Of a stretch of 64,000 bases of DNA, positions 1 through 8,524 are shown piece by piece; the stretch's first letter is position 1, and each line of letters begins with the position of its first letter. The notes below the pieces were generated by a model that ran no database searches, was not told the origin of the DNA, and saw nothing but the letters and a program-made list of their open reading frames with translations. Source of the DNA: Elusimicrobiota bacterium. GTDB taxonomy: Bacteria; Elusimicrobiota; Elusimicrobia; UBA1565; UBA9628. The position numbers and the translations under genes are program-made. The stretch spans positions 1 to 64,000 of the forward strand of contig JAHFCE010000013.1 in assembly GCA_023249675.1 (NCBI GenBank), in the 5' to 3' direction.

Positions 1-437
1 TGACCGCGATGGGGACCTACCGGACGTTCGAATGGATCCAGCGCCTGCGCCGGCCCGGCCGCGATGACATCGTGCACCGGTGCCTGGCCGACTGCGGAGC
101 GACACATTTGGCGCAACGGCGCTTCAGCGAGCTGTCCGGCGGCCAAAAGCAGCGCGTCCTCATCGCCCGCGCTCTCGCCGCTGAGCCGGAGATTCTCGCG
201 CTCGACGAACCGCTAGCCGGCATCGACATCACGACCCAGCACGCCCTGCTCAAGCTCATGAAGGAACTGAAGGAACACCGCAGACTCACGATCCTGATGG
301 TCAGCCACCGCGTCAGCGCCGAAAAGGGGCTGTTCACTCATATCGCCTGGGTCGATGAGGGGCGCGTGAAGACCGGCCCAGCCGACGAGATGCTGTCGGA
401 GGGCCGGCTCAGCGAAATTTTTAAATCCGAGCTATGA
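1..437 (+). CDS. ABC transporter ATP-binding protein, zinc/manganese type (5' truncated)
   Basis: This is the C-terminal half of an ABC ATPase whose reading frame runs in from the left edge, so the apparent ATG at 9 is not the start. The ABC signature LSGGQKQR, the Walker B ILALDEP and the H-loop histidine in VSHR are all visible; Walker A lies outside the window. The stop overlaps the next start by 4 nt (ATGA), and that gene is an ABC-3 family metal permease. The pair should therefore power metal import (zinc or manganese) across the inner membrane; the substrate-binding protein must be upstream or elsewhere. Choosing between Zn and Mn is not possible from this fragment. Confidence 0.9.
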   Translation, partial: TAMGTYRTFEWIQRLRRPGRDDIVHRCLADCGATHLAQRRFSELSGGQKQRVLIARALAAEPEILALDEPLAGIDITTQHALLKLMKELKEHRRLTILMVSHRVSAEKGLFTHIAWVDEGRVKTGPADEMLSEGRLSEIFKSEL

Positions 438-1351
438 GCTTGATCCTCGAGATGCTCAAGCCTGACTTCCTCCTTCACCACGCCGTGTGGGGCAGCGTCA
501 TGGTGGGCTTCGTCTGCCCTCTCGTCGGGGTCTACTTCGTCCTGCGGCGGCTCGTGTTCTGGGGCGTGGCCCTGCCCCAGGTCTCAGCCTCCGGAATCGC
601 CTTTGCCTTCATGCTTCAAGGCCTCGGTCTTAATTTTTTGGCGGGCAACGAGAGCCAGGAGAAGCATCTGGCCATCGTCGGATCGATCATTTTTACGTTA
701 GGCACGATCCTCATCCTCGCCGCGCTCGAGCGCCGCGGGACCGGACTCTCCGAGGGACGCATCGGCGCCCTGTATGCTCTCGCCTGGGCGGCATCAATTC
801 TCTTCGTGGCCTGGAACGCCGCCGGCGAGACCGAGATGCTCGGCCTGCTCAAGGGCGAGATCGTCTCGATCTCCGAGTCGGACTTCCACGCGATGCTCGA
901 CGTCTTCGGTGCGGTGACCGTCTGCATGTTTCTGTTTCAGCGCGAGTTCACTCTTGTTTCCTACGACCGGGACATGGCCGTAACCTTGGGCCGCAATGTC
1001 CTCGTCTGGGACGTCCTGTTGTATCTCATCATCGGCGTGACCATCTCTCTGGGCGTGATGACGGTCGGACCCTTGGTGATCTTCGGCTTTCTCGTCATCC
1101 CCCCGCTGGCGGCCCTGCCGTGGGCCCGGGGCATGGCGTCTGTCTCGATCCTAGCCTCTGTTCTCGGCGGCCTGAGCGCGTTCGCCGGCTTCTACCTTTC
1201 CTATAAGTACGATCTGCCGCTCGGGCCGGTCGTCATTTGCGTTGCCTGCGGCGTCTACACCCTATCCTCGGCCGCCCGTCTCATCGTTCCCAAGTCCAAA
1301 TTGGCCTTCTTCGGCACGCGAAAGCCAGGGCACACGCCGTCAGCAGGCTGA
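434..1351 (+). CDS. ABC-3 family metal-ion permease (ZnuB/MntB type)
   Basis: A 305-residue polytopic inner-membrane protein with roughly eight hydrophobic segments, of the ABC-3 family that carries Zn2+, Mn2+ or Fe2+. Typical family stretches include VYFVLRRLVFWGVALPQVSA near the N-terminus and the glycine-rich GVMTVGPLVIFGFLVIPPL in the second half. Its ATG overlaps the ATPase stop, so the two are translationally coupled. The 3' end overlaps the convergent YfhO-like gene by 71 nt. Family assignment is firm; the metal is inferred only as Zn or Mn. Confidence 0.9.
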   Translation: MSLILEMLKPDFLLHHAVWGSVMVGFVCPLVGVYFVLRRLVFWGVALPQVSASGIAFAFMLQGLGLNFLAGNESQEKHLAIVGSIIFTLGTILILAALERRGTGLSEGRIGALYALAWAASILFVAWNAAGETEMLGLLKGEIVSISESDFHAMLDVFGAVTVCMFLFQREFTLVSYDRDMAVTLGRNVLVWDVLLYLIIGVTISLGVMTVGPLVIFGFLVIPPLAALPWARGMASVSILASVLGGLSAFAGFYLSYKYDLPLGPVVICVACGVYTLSSAARLIVPKSKLAFFGTRKPGHTPSAG

Positions 1352-3155
1352 TCAGCACGCCGACGAGAACTGATAATGGCCTAAAAACAAACAAAACATC
1401 GTGTCCGCCGGCGGGGACCACGATGGATGGGAATGCACCCGCAAAGAGTGATTTCGCAACGGGCGCTCCATCCAAGAAAACGCGCCACCCGGGATAATCC
1501 ATCTCCGCAAGAACGACCCCGCTCTCACCCGCGATGTCGACTCTTGCCGCCACCCGTCCCGGACGGTAGGACGCTATCCGCAAAGCGCCTGCGTCTGGAC
1601 GTTCGAGAAAAACTCGAGATCGAGCAGGACCCCGAGAAGTCAGTCCTATGCTTTCCCGGCTGACGCGCCGGGCGCCTCGCTTGAGACCCACGACCATCTC
1701 AATGCCGGCCCAATCGACCCGCGGGGAGCGGGGGCCTTCCCGCGACATTCGATCCAGATACTCGTTTGCCGTCTTGAGGCGTAAGGTCTGGTATGAGCTC
1801 GCCTCGGAAATCCCGAACGCCGCCCCATAGGACGGCGCCAAAAAATCACGCATGAGAAGGTAGTCGTCTTCCGTTTCCAACACGCCGCTCTCCCAGACGC
1901 GGCGCAGTTCTTCCGTGTGATAGATTCGCGCCAAGGAACGCTCTCCGTGAAACGATGAGGCGACGGCAGGGAACTCGCTCAGAAACGACGGACGAGACCA
2001 AGCCGCACGCGGAGCCTGCGCGAAGATGACCAAATCCAAGATCAGAACCGAGACCGCCGCCCACCTCCAGGCCGTTGCACGCAGTCCGGCGACGCCTGAG
2101 GCGACCAAAAGAGCGAGGGACGCCGTCGCCAAATACAGCCAGTTTGCGGGAAAACGGAATATCCGCAAGAACACCATCGCATCGAAACCCGGGAGATGCC
2201 CGCCAAGACTCAGAAGCAAGGCCGCCGCGCAGCCAGCACCCAGAGCCACCTCCCGCCTGCCCCCGCGCACGACCGCCCAAACCGCAAGCCCCCACGCGAC
2301 CAGCCCCACATAGAAACAAACGATCGCAGGATCTCCGCCGACGAGTGGAGAGAAATGAATCCATTGCGGGACGAACGCTTCTTTGAGAAGCTGCAGCGGG
2401 GCCACAGAATACTGCCGCGCCATGGCTGGATCGAGAACCAGCCTGCGGCTGGCTTGCCCCATCAATTCCAGAAATGGAATCCACTGCACCGCGGCAAGAC
2501 CCAATGCCCAGAGACCTCCCTGAATCAGGCATTTCAAGCCTTGACGCCCCTGGCCGCAGGCCCAAACCGACACAGCCAATACGCTGAGCAGGGAGAACGG
2601 CGGAAAACCCGCAAACCACTGCATGGCCATGCTCACCCCCAATCCGACAGGTGAAAGTTCTTGTTGGAAGTAGAGGATCGCCGGCAGCCAAGCGGCGGCG
2701 GCAAAATGATTTGGAAACGTCACTCGACCCGTGAAGGTTCCGTTGAACCCCGACAGAACCGCGGCCGCCGCGGCGGCGGCCGTGGATTTATGCAGACGCC
2801 ATGCCAATGCGCCCATAAAAAATGCGGCCAACAACGTATGGAGGACCACCCATAGACGCAGAAACGCCGAGAAATCCGAAAGGCCGCACAGCAGACGCAT
2901 CACCGGATAGACTGCCATGGTCTGAGGATCCGCAAGGAATGGCTCCCCCATGTCGCGCCAGGGATTCCAAGCCGGCAGAAGGCAGCCCGCTCCCAAGCTT
3001 CGCGTCATGCTCCAGTTGGGATAAGACAGGGTAATCATGTTGCCATCCAACGGCACCAAGCCGCCGAGAAGCAAGGGGCCCCACACGCCGCAGAGCACCG
3101 CCAAAGTCGCGGCCAGCGCAAACCATGCTGGAAGAGAGAAAGCGCCTCGAGTCAC
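1281..3155 (-). CDS. YfhO-like polytopic membrane protein
   Basis: A 624-residue protein with an N-terminal hydrophobic segment, about ten further membrane helices in the first two thirds and a soluble C-terminal domain followed by a last helix (SVLVGVLISLLTACALAFAC). The N-terminal pattern, a conserved Asp after the first helix (PLDGNMITLSYPNW) and WNPWRDMGEPFLADPQTM, is that of YfhO-type proteins, GT-C-like membrane proteins implicated in glycosylation of cell-envelope polymers. The start is GTG at 3155; a weak TACGCT hexamer lies 8 nt before it. The 3' end overlaps the metal permease gene. Enzymatic function is not shown by the sequence. Confidence 0.75.
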   Translation of the reverse strand: MTRGAFSLPAWFALAATLAVLCGVWGPLLLGGLVPLDGNMITLSYPNWSMTRSLGAGCLLPAWNPWRDMGEPFLADPQTMAVYPVMRLLCGLSDFSAFLRLWVVLHTLLAAFFMGALAWRLHKSTAAAAAAAVLSGFNGTFTGRVTFPNHFAAAAWLPAILYFQQELSPVGLGVSMAMQWFAGFPPFSLLSVLAVSVWACGQGRQGLKCLIQGGLWALGLAAVQWIPFLELMGQASRRLVLDPAMARQYSVAPLQLLKEAFVPQWIHFSPLVGGDPAIVCFYVGLVAWGLAVWAVVRGGRREVALGAGCAAALLLSLGGHLPGFDAMVFLRIFRFPANWLYLATASLALLVASGVAGLRATAWRWAAVSVLILDLVIFAQAPRAAWSRPSFLSEFPAVASSFHGERSLARIYHTEELRRVWESGVLETEDDYLLMRDFLAPSYGAAFGISEASSYQTLRLKTANEYLDRMSREGPRSPRVDWAGIEMVVGLKRGARRVSRESIGLTSRGPARSRVFLERPDAGALRIASYRPGRVAARVDIAGESGVVLAEMDYPGWRVFLDGAPVAKSLFAGAFPSIVVPAGGHDVLFVFRPLSVLVGVLISLLTACALAFACRRRPIWTWER

Positions 3156-3215
3156 AGACGCCTAGCGTAGCATTCCGAAACCGCAAAGCAATACCGAGGC
3201 GATTGAGGCAAATTA

Positions 3216-3221
3216 TATACT
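3216..3221 (+). promoter_or_regulatory. -10 element (TATACT) 9 nt before a start codon
   Basis: TATACT matches the sigma70 -10 consensus at five of six positions and ends 9 nt before the ATG at 3231. No clear -35 is visible. A transcript starting about 7 nt downstream would have almost no 5' leader. Confidence 0.4.
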
Positions 3222-3230
3222 CTCCTGGCT

Positions 3231-4328
3231 ATGAGTCTGGCCACCTGTGTGTTTTTTCTGGCGTTGCACGCCGCTGCGCACGAAGGCTACCCGATCTCCC
3301 CGGCCTATGCGACGCTCCGCATGGAGCCGGATCGAACCGTCGCGGACCTCCGGGTCGATTCTATTTTCTGGATCGAAGAGGTCTCGGGCCTGAATCCCAT
3401 GCCCGCCCAAAATTGGCCCGATGAGAGCCGAGCTCGAGTCGAATCCTACGTCAACGCGCACTTTCATCTTTCAGCCGGCGGCGGCTTATTGAACGGCAAG
3501 CTCGTTGAAGCCCGCTACCGCCAACTGCCCTGGGAAGTCAACGAAGAAGGCTCGTTCTTTTTGCGCATGCTGTATCCGCTGGTCCCCAGCGGGGCGGCGC
3601 TGTCCGTCCGCGCGCACTTCTATGAAGAATACCGCCGCGAGATGATGGCCCAGTACCAAGGCCGAAAAATTCCCTTTGCCAACGACTACCGGACTTTCGT
3701 CGACATTCCCGGTCGTCATCCTCTTCGCCTGACTTTGACGCCCGACGCCCCCTCGTTCACCGTCCCCGCCGATGAAACCAGGCGAACCGCTTTTGCGATG
3801 GCGCGCGAAGCGCTCTTACGCGGAGCGCAAGCGGCGCTTGGCGCGGCCGCGGGGTTTCCGACCCTGCTCGCGATCGTACTCTGCCTTGGAGCCGGGCCTC
3901 CGGATCGGGCGACGTGCGCGATTCTATGCGCATCGGCCGCATCGGGATTCGCCGCCGGAAGATTCCTCAACGCGCCGCCCTGGCTGATCTGGGCTGCGAC
4001 ACTCGGCGGGGCTCTCGCGGCCCAACGCCGGCACGCGGCCCTCATGAGTGGCGCGGCCGTCTGCGCCCTCGGCCTCACCTGGTGCACCGCCGCCAAGCCC
4101 CTGCTCCCCCACTGCGCTCTGGCGTTCCCGTCCGCCCTGATCGGCGTTCTAGCCGCAGGCGCTGCACTGCTATGCGTCGCTTGGTGCGGCCTACGCGCCG
4201 AATACCGGCGCTTGACCACGGTCTGCGAATCGCGCGTCGACGAGCTGTTCGCGCGACGCGTGCGCCTGACCGCCACGGTCCTGGCCATGGTCGGAGCCTA
4301 TGGTTTGTGGCAGTCCCTCCAGAGGTGA
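3231..4328 (+). CDS. Unknown exported/membrane protein, first gene of an ABC-exporter unit
   Basis: A 365-residue protein with an N-terminal signal-like segment (CVFFLALHAAAH), a soluble region of about 170 residues rich in Trp, Tyr and Phe, then five or six hydrophobic helices from about residue 195 to the end. The layout (extracytoplasmic domain then a compact membrane bundle) loosely recalls HupE/UreJ-type proteins, but I do not see their metal-binding motifs and make no functional claim. The stop TGA forms part of the ribosome-binding site of the ABC ATPase gene 4 nt downstream, so the genes are co-expressed and this protein probably works with the exporter. Confidence 0.7.
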   Translation: MSLATCVFFLALHAAAHEGYPISPAYATLRMEPDRTVADLRVDSIFWIEEVSGLNPMPAQNWPDESRARVESYVNAHFHLSAGGGLLNGKLVEARYRQLPWEVNEEGSFFLRMLYPLVPSGAALSVRAHFYEEYRREMMAQYQGRKIPFANDYRTFVDIPGRHPLRLTLTPDAPSFTVPADETRRTAFAMAREALLRGAQAALGAAAGFPTLLAIVLCLGAGPPDRATCAILCASAASGFAAGRFLNAPPWLIWAATLGGALAAQRRHAALMSGAAVCALGLTWCTAAKPLLPHCALAFPSALIGVLAAGAALLCVAWCGLRAEYRRLTTVCESRVDELFARRVRLTATVLAMVGAYGLWQSLQR

Positions 4329-4332
4329 ACGC

Positions 4333-5097
4333 ATGAGCGCCATCCAATTTCAGAGAGTCTCCAAAATCTACCGCCGCTCGCATCTCGGGCGCACGACCGA
4401 GACGGCCGGCCTCATCGAGCTCGACCTTGATATTTCTCGGGGAGAGGTCTTCGGTCTTCTCGGCCTCAACGGCTCGGGCAAGACCACCGCGATCAAGCTC
4501 CTCATGGGCCTGCACCTCCCCACCAAAGGAGAGGTCGAGACCTTGGGCCGCCGCGCCCCCAACATCGAGGTTCTCGCGCGCATCGGCTACACGCCCGAAG
4601 CGGCCTACCTCAACAAGACTTTAACGGGCCGAGAAAGTCTGCGCCTGTTCGCCGCGCTCTCAGGGATTCCTCGCGCAGAACGCGAAAAACGTGTGTCGGA
4701 TATCTTGAGGAAAGTTGGCCTCGATAAAGCCCTGGATGTGCGGCTGGCCGACTATTCGAAAGGCATGCTGCAGCGCACCAGCCTCGCCCAGGCGCTCGTC
4801 CACGACCCTGAACTCATCATCCTCGATGAACCCGTGACCGGCCTCGACCCGCTCGCGATCAAGGAGGTCCGCGCTTTGATCCTCTGGCTCAAGTCCAAGG
4901 GCAAGACCGTGCTCTTCTCCTCTCACGACATCTCCGAAGTCGAACGCGTCTGCGACCGCATCGGCATCCTGAGCGGCGGGCGCCTCGTGAAGGTCATGAG
5001 GCAGGACGAGTGGCGCGGCAAAGCCGACGCCCTCGAGACCGCATTCGCGGCCGCCGTCGCACGGACCGACGGCGTCGGTCCAATCCGCATGGAGTGA
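4333..5097 (+). CDS. ABC-2 type exporter ATP-binding protein
   Basis: A 254-residue ABC ATPase with Walker A GLNGSGKTT, a variant signature YSKGMLQR typical of ABC-2 drug/polysaccharide/NosF-like exporters, Walker B LIILDEP and H-loop SSHD. I chose the ATG at 4333 over the in-frame upstream start at 4300 because it follows a good Shine-Dalgarno (AGAGGTGA) and begins the conserved region (MSAIQFQRVSKIY). The permease gene starts 1 nt after its stop. Together with the permease it should form an exporter or a NosFY-like maturation transporter. The substrate is unknown. Confidence 0.9.
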   Translation: MSAIQFQRVSKIYRRSHLGRTTETAGLIELDLDISRGEVFGLLGLNGSGKTTAIKLLMGLHLPTKGEVETLGRRAPNIEVLARIGYTPEAAYLNKTLTGRESLRLFAALSGIPRAEREKRVSDILRKVGLDKALDVRLADYSKGMLQRTSLAQALVHDPELIILDEPVTGLDPLAIKEVRALILWLKSKGKTVLFSSHDISEVERVCDRIGILSGGRLVKVMRQDEWRGKADALETAFAAAVARTDGVGPIRME

Positions 5098-5098
5098 T

Positions 5099-5863
5099 AT
5101 GCAGACCATCTCGCCCGTCTTCGCGTACACATTTAAAGAGCTCGTCCGTCGGAAAGCTTGGTTGTCATCAGCAGTCTTCGGCCTCGTATTACTTGGAGGC
5201 GCTCTCATCGTCTCGGCCCTCGGCCAGGATGAACGCGCGCGACTTATGCTCGACCTCGGCCTAGCCGCGATCGAGGCGATTTCGCTTATCGGAGTCGTGT
5301 TCCTGACCGTGAGCCTGATCCTGCAGGAAGTCGAATCGCGCGTGATCTTCCTCATCCTCAGCCACCCCGTGCGGCGCGCGGACTACCTGCTCGGCCGGTA
5401 TCTTGGCACCCTCGCGGCGGTGACGCTCAGCATGGCCGGCATGGCCCTGCTGCACGCGGCCCTGCTGAGCCTGTACGGCTGGTGGGAACCGGGCCGCTAC
5501 CTCGCCGCCCTGGTCTGCATGGCCGGCAAAACCGCAGTGATGGGAGCTCTCTCTCTATTGCTGTCGCTCGCGCTGACGTCCGAGGCCGCCGCGATGGCGT
5601 TCGCCCTGTTCTTCTGGGTGCTGGGGCACTTCTCATCGGAGATGCGCTTCCTCGCGGACCGCTCCGGCAGCGCATTCCTCAAGACAACGCTCATCGCCTT
5701 TTCGCACGCGGCGCCGGACTTCGCCCACTTCAACTACCGCGACTTCTGGCATGCGCCCGCGCCCGCCGCAGGCTGGCTCGCGTGGGCGGTCGTCTACGCG
5801 CTCGCCTACACGACCGCGTGCCTCGCGCTCGCGGTCCAGCTCTTCGAGCAGAAGGAATTCTAG
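5099..5863 (+). CDS. ABC-2 type exporter permease
   Basis: A 254-residue membrane protein with six predicted helices and a short cytoplasmic N-terminus (MQTISPVFAYTFKELVRRK) that is characteristic of ABC-2 permeases of the NosY kind. The loop LSHPVRRADYLLGRYLGT after the second helix is a common feature of that family. It sits directly behind its ATPase with a 1-nt gap. It is the membrane-spanning partner of the ATPase at 4333-5097. Confidence 0.85.
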   Translation: MQTISPVFAYTFKELVRRKAWLSSAVFGLVLLGGALIVSALGQDERARLMLDLGLAAIEAISLIGVVFLTVSLILQEVESRVIFLILSHPVRRADYLLGRYLGTLAAVTLSMAGMALLHAALLSLYGWWEPGRYLAALVCMAGKTAVMGALSLLLSLALTSEAAAMAFALFFWVLGHFSSEMRFLADRSGSAFLKTTLIAFSHAAPDFAHFNYRDFWHAPAPAAGWLAWAVVYALAYTTACLALAVQLFEQKEF

Positions 5864-5919
5864 ATGCGACTCGGCCCTCCTCTGCCGCATCTGTGCCGAG
5901 CCCGAAGAGCCGAGGCCTC

Positions 5920-6627
5920 ATGAGGCTGCGCTGGCTCCTGGTCGCGGCCGCCGCTTTCGCCCTGGCGCTGTTCGCCGGGTCGCGCATGCGCCGCCTCCAC
6001 GAGCCGCGCTTCCCCCATTTGGCCGAACTCAAGACCGGCCCGTTCTCCTTCCAAGATGCCGCGCTCGCCGTCGCCGGCTTTCGCGCCCCGGCGGCGGATC
6101 TCGCCTGGATTCAGCTCCTGCAGTACGCGGCGGGCGGCGTGCCCGAACTTCCCGATCGGCCGGGACACCCGTATGAGCATCTCGCCGGACTGAGCCTGCG
6201 GGTCGCACGCCTCGACCCTTCCCTCCACCGAGCCGTCCTCTTCGCCTCCGGAATCCTCGCTTGGTTCCACGGCATCGAACGCCCCGACGAAGCCGCGGAG
6301 CTGCTCAACGAAGGCATGCTCCGCTCCCCGGAGCAGCCGCTCTACGCGCTGTACCTCGCCGCACTCGCCTACAAGAAGCAGGGCGACACGGACCGCATGA
6401 TCGCCCTGCTCGAATCGAGCTTCGACCTTCCCGAAACCCCCAGTACGATGAAGGCCATCCTGGCCAATCTGCGCCAATCGCGCGGCGAATACCGGCAAGC
6501 TCTCTCGCTGTGGAAACGCATCCAAGAGAACGACCGAGACGCTTCCGAACACGCGCGCGCGCGGATTAAGATCGCCGAGCTGAAGATCTTGCTGGCCCAA
6601 TCCGGGCCCACGCCGAAAAAATATTAG
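5920..6627 (+). CDS. Membrane-anchored TPR protein
   Basis: A 235-residue protein with an N-terminal signal anchor (LRWLLVAAAAFALALFAGS) and tetratricopeptide-like helical repeats from about residue 95 to 220 (for example LYALYLAALAYKKQGDTDRM and GEYRQALSLWKRIQENDRD). The frame is open much further upstream, but the overlap with the permease gene is not credible coding. The ATG at 5920 follows GAGG and starts the hydrophobic anchor. It is the last gene of the exporter unit, 56 nt after the permease stop, and is probably a periplasmic scaffold. Confidence 0.75.
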   Translation: MRLRWLLVAAAAFALALFAGSRMRRLHEPRFPHLAELKTGPFSFQDAALAVAGFRAPAADLAWIQLLQYAAGGVPELPDRPGHPYEHLAGLSLRVARLDPSLHRAVLFASGILAWFHGIERPDEAAELLNEGMLRSPEQPLYALYLAALAYKKQGDTDRMIALLESSFDLPETPSTMKAILANLRQSRGEYRQALSLWKRIQENDRDASEHARARIKIAELKILLAQSGPTPKKY

Positions 6628-6640
6628 TCGGAGTCGGTTT

Positions 6641-7318
6641 TTATTTGGCGAGCGCCTTCATGACGGCAAAGAGAAGGTCGAAGTCCGTGTCATCGAGACG
6701 AAGCCGGTACAGCATCTGGCGGATGCGGCGCTGTCTGACTTCCGTCAGTCGCGGCGCGGCCGCGAGCCGCGGCTGAAGATAATCCCAAAGGGCCAGCATG
6801 CGATCCAGCGAAGCCGCCGGAGGCGTTTGCGGGCGTTCCACGCCGATAGGCGCCGTCAAAGAAAATAAAGCCACGGCAACCGCCTGCCCTAGGTTGAGAC
6901 TGATGCCGTCTTCGCAGGGAATGCGGGCGAGATGCGGACACAGCACCGACTCCGCGCGTGAAAGGCCGGTCGACTCGCGCCCGAAGACGAGGGCCGCGCG
7001 CCCATTTAAGTTCGGGGACGCGCAAAGAGCCGGCAAGGTGAACGAATCCTGGCGCAGGGCCGTGGGACGGCGGCTGAACGCGATCGCCGTGTCGCACCCG
7101 CGCAGCGCCGCGGCGAGCCCCGCCTCAAAACGCGCTCCATCGAGAATGTCCAGAGCGCAAACGCCGGTGACGCGGACTTCGGCAGGCAACGTCCTCCAAG
7201 ACGACGACACCACGACCAGGTCCGTGACGCCGAACGCCCGCATCGCGCGGGCGACAAAGCCCACGTTTAGGGGATTTTCCGGATCGACCAGTACGACGCG
7301 TAAGTCCTGCGATCTCAG
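6641..7318 (-). CDS. TrmJ/TrmH-like SPOUT RNA methyltransferase, apparent CTG start
   Basis: A SPOUT-superfamily 2'-O-methyltransferase acting on tRNA or rRNA. The trefoil-knot SAM-binding motifs are clear: LVFGRESTGLSRAE and SLNLGQAVAVALFSL. The C-terminal extension (about 70 residues) fits the TrmJ subgroup. The conserved N-terminus (LRVVLVDPENPLNVGFVARA) lies upstream of the first GTG at 7264, so that GTG cannot be the start. Between that motif and the in-frame stop at 7354-7352 there is no ATG, GTG or TTG; CTG at 7318 is the best candidate. It overlaps the upstream stop as CTGA, the same geometry as the common ATGA coupling. The gene follows the Spy-like gene in the same unit. Confidence 0.8.
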   Translation of the reverse strand: MRSQDLRVVLVDPENPLNVGFVARAMRAFGVTDLVVVSSSWRTLPAEVRVTGVCALDILDGARFEAGLAAALRGCDTAIAFSRRPTALRQDSFTLPALCASPNLNGRAALVFGRESTGLSRAESVLCPHLARIPCEDGISLNLGQAVAVALFSLTAPIGVERPQTPPAASLDRMLALWDYLQPRLAAAPRLTEVRQRRIRQMLYRLRLDDTDFDLLFAVMKALAK

Positions 7319-7881
7319 TCGTCGCCGCCGTGCTCGGGCCCGTCGTGATGCTCAACGTCCGGACGCTCGTCGCCGCCTTCCTCTACGTGCTTGCCGCCGC
7401 GCATGCCCCCGCCCGTCCTCCCGCGGCCGCGCATGTCGCCTCCGTGCTCCTTCATCGCGACGGCCATCTTCGCGCGCTGGGTCGGGGTCAGGATCGAGCT
7501 GAGCGAAGCTTCAAACGCCTCCTCCGCGGCGCGCATCGTCTTACGGGCGGCCGCGATCTTGTCGAGCGTCGCCGCAAGATCCGCCTCGGAGGCCTTGTCC
7601 TCGAGCTGGTCCTGCAGCGTGCGCGTCGCCGCTGCGAGCTCCGCGAACGCCGCGGCGGACGCGTCGCGCTTCACCCGGCGCGCCGCCTTCAACTTGTCTT
7701 CCTGCTCCTCGGAAATCCCAAGCTTCTCGCGCATACGCGAGGCGAACGCTTCCTTGCCGCCTTTCTCGCCGCGCGCCTGCTCCCCGCCTTCGGGCGCGCC
7801 CTCAGCCCGCAACGTCGCCGGAAGCGAAAACGCCCCCGCGAATAGGCCCGCCGCCATCGCCGCCGAAATGATCCGCTTCAT
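7315..7881 (-). CDS. Spy/CpxP-like periplasmic LTXXQ protein with metal-binding-like tail
   Basis: A 188-residue exported protein: signal peptide of about 26 residues, then a helical region with the LTPTQRAKM motif of the LTXXQ (Spy/CpxP/CnrX-related) family, and a low-complexity C-terminus rich in Gly, His, Asp and Glu (HVEEGGDERPDVEHHDGPEH). Spy-type proteins are periplasmic chaperones or metal-stress sensors; the acidic histidine tail suggests divalent-metal binding, which is inference. I chose ATG 7881 rather than GTG 7887 because GGAGG lies 8 nt before it. The stop overlaps the CTG start of the methyltransferase gene. Confidence 0.75.
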   Translation of the reverse strand: MKRIISAAMAAGLFAGAFSLPATLRAEGAPEGGEQARGEKGGKEAFASRMREKLGISEEQEDKLKAARRVKRDASAAAFAELAAATRTLQDQLEDKASEADLAATLDKIAAARKTMRAAEEAFEASLSSILTPTQRAKMAVAMKEHGGDMRGRGRTGGGMRGGKHVEEGGDERPDVEHHDGPEHGGDD

Positions 7882-7982
7882 GTGCACGACCTCCCGGGCC
7901 TCTTGGGGCCCTCCGCATCGTATAATTTAGTAACGTTGCAAAACCGATGACAGAGGACACGCACCGCCGTCTGCACCTATGC

Positions 7983-7988
7983 TAAAAT
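7983..7988 (+). promoter_or_regulatory. Possible -10 (TAAAAT) of the tRNA-Ser unit
   Basis: TAAAAT ends 28 nt before the mature tRNA 5' end, a reasonable distance for a tRNA promoter. No -35 match was found, so this is a weak call. Confidence 0.25.
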
Positions 7989-8016
7989 CCCCGCTCAACC
8001 GCCGACGCAAGTTCAC

Positions 8017-8103
8017 GGAAGGGTGACCGAGCGGTTGAAGGTAGCAGTCTCGAAAACTGCCAGGGATGCAAGTCCCTCGAGGGTTCGAATCCCTCCCCTT
8101 CCG
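8017..8103 (+). tRNA. tRNA-Ser (anticodon CGA)
   Basis: An 87-nt class II tRNA. The acceptor arms GGAAGGG and CCCTTCC pair perfectly with G as discriminator; the anticodon stem GCAGT/ACTGC closes loop CTCGAAA with anticodon CGA; a long variable arm (GGGATGCAAGTCCC) and the T arm GAGGG-TTCGAAT-CCCTC follow. CCA is not encoded. The start codon of the SEC-C gene lies 14 nt after the 3' end. Confidence 0.95.
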
Positions 8104-8116
8104 CCGTTTTTCAACT

Positions 8117-8524
8117 ATGTCCTGGCTCTCGAAAATAAAAAATCCGTTCAAGAAAGAGACGGCGCCCGCCGCAGACGCCGCCTCCATGCCTGCGGGCATG
8201 CCGCCCCTTCCTCCCGAAATCGCGAACGATCCCAAGATGAAGGGCATGATGGGCACGTTCTTCCGCAAGTGGAAGGACCCGGCGTTCCTCAAGCAACTAC
8301 GCACGCTCGCGGGGCATATGCAGCGCGAGGGCGTGGACATCAAGGACAGGACGGCCGTCCAAGCGTGGCTCGAGAAGAACAAGGAGCGCGTCGAGAAGGG
8401 TGATTTCAAGGAGGAAGCACAAAAACCCGGCGAGACGTTCGTCAAGACCGGACCCGACATCGGCCGCAACGATCCCTGCCACTGCGGCTCCGGCAAGAAG
8501 TTCAAAAAGTGCCACGGAGCCTAG
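8117..8524 (+). CDS. SEC-C motif protein
   Basis: A 135-residue soluble protein with a helical middle region and a C-terminal SEC-C zinc-binding motif ([18 protein letters not shown]) like that at the end of SecA. Such small SEC-C proteins are of uncertain function; some interact with ribosome or Sec components. The ATG at 8117 is 14 nt downstream of the tRNA-Ser 3' end and has no Shine-Dalgarno, so its mRNA is likely released by tRNA 3' processing. The stop overlaps the GTG of the next gene (TAGTG). Confidence 0.8.
   Translation: MSWLSKIKNPFKKETAPAADAASMPAGMPPLPPEIANDPKMKGMMGTFFRKWKDPAFLKQLRTLAGHMQREGVDIKDRTAVQAWLEKNKERVEKGDFKEEAQKPGETFVKTGPDIGRNDPCHCGSGKKFKKCHGA

Noticed and set aside
4300-4333. 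Upstream start at 4300 for the ABC-2 ATPase
   Set aside because: It would overlap the preceding gene and lacks a Shine-Dalgarno, whereas ATG 4333 has AGAGGTGA and begins the conserved domain.
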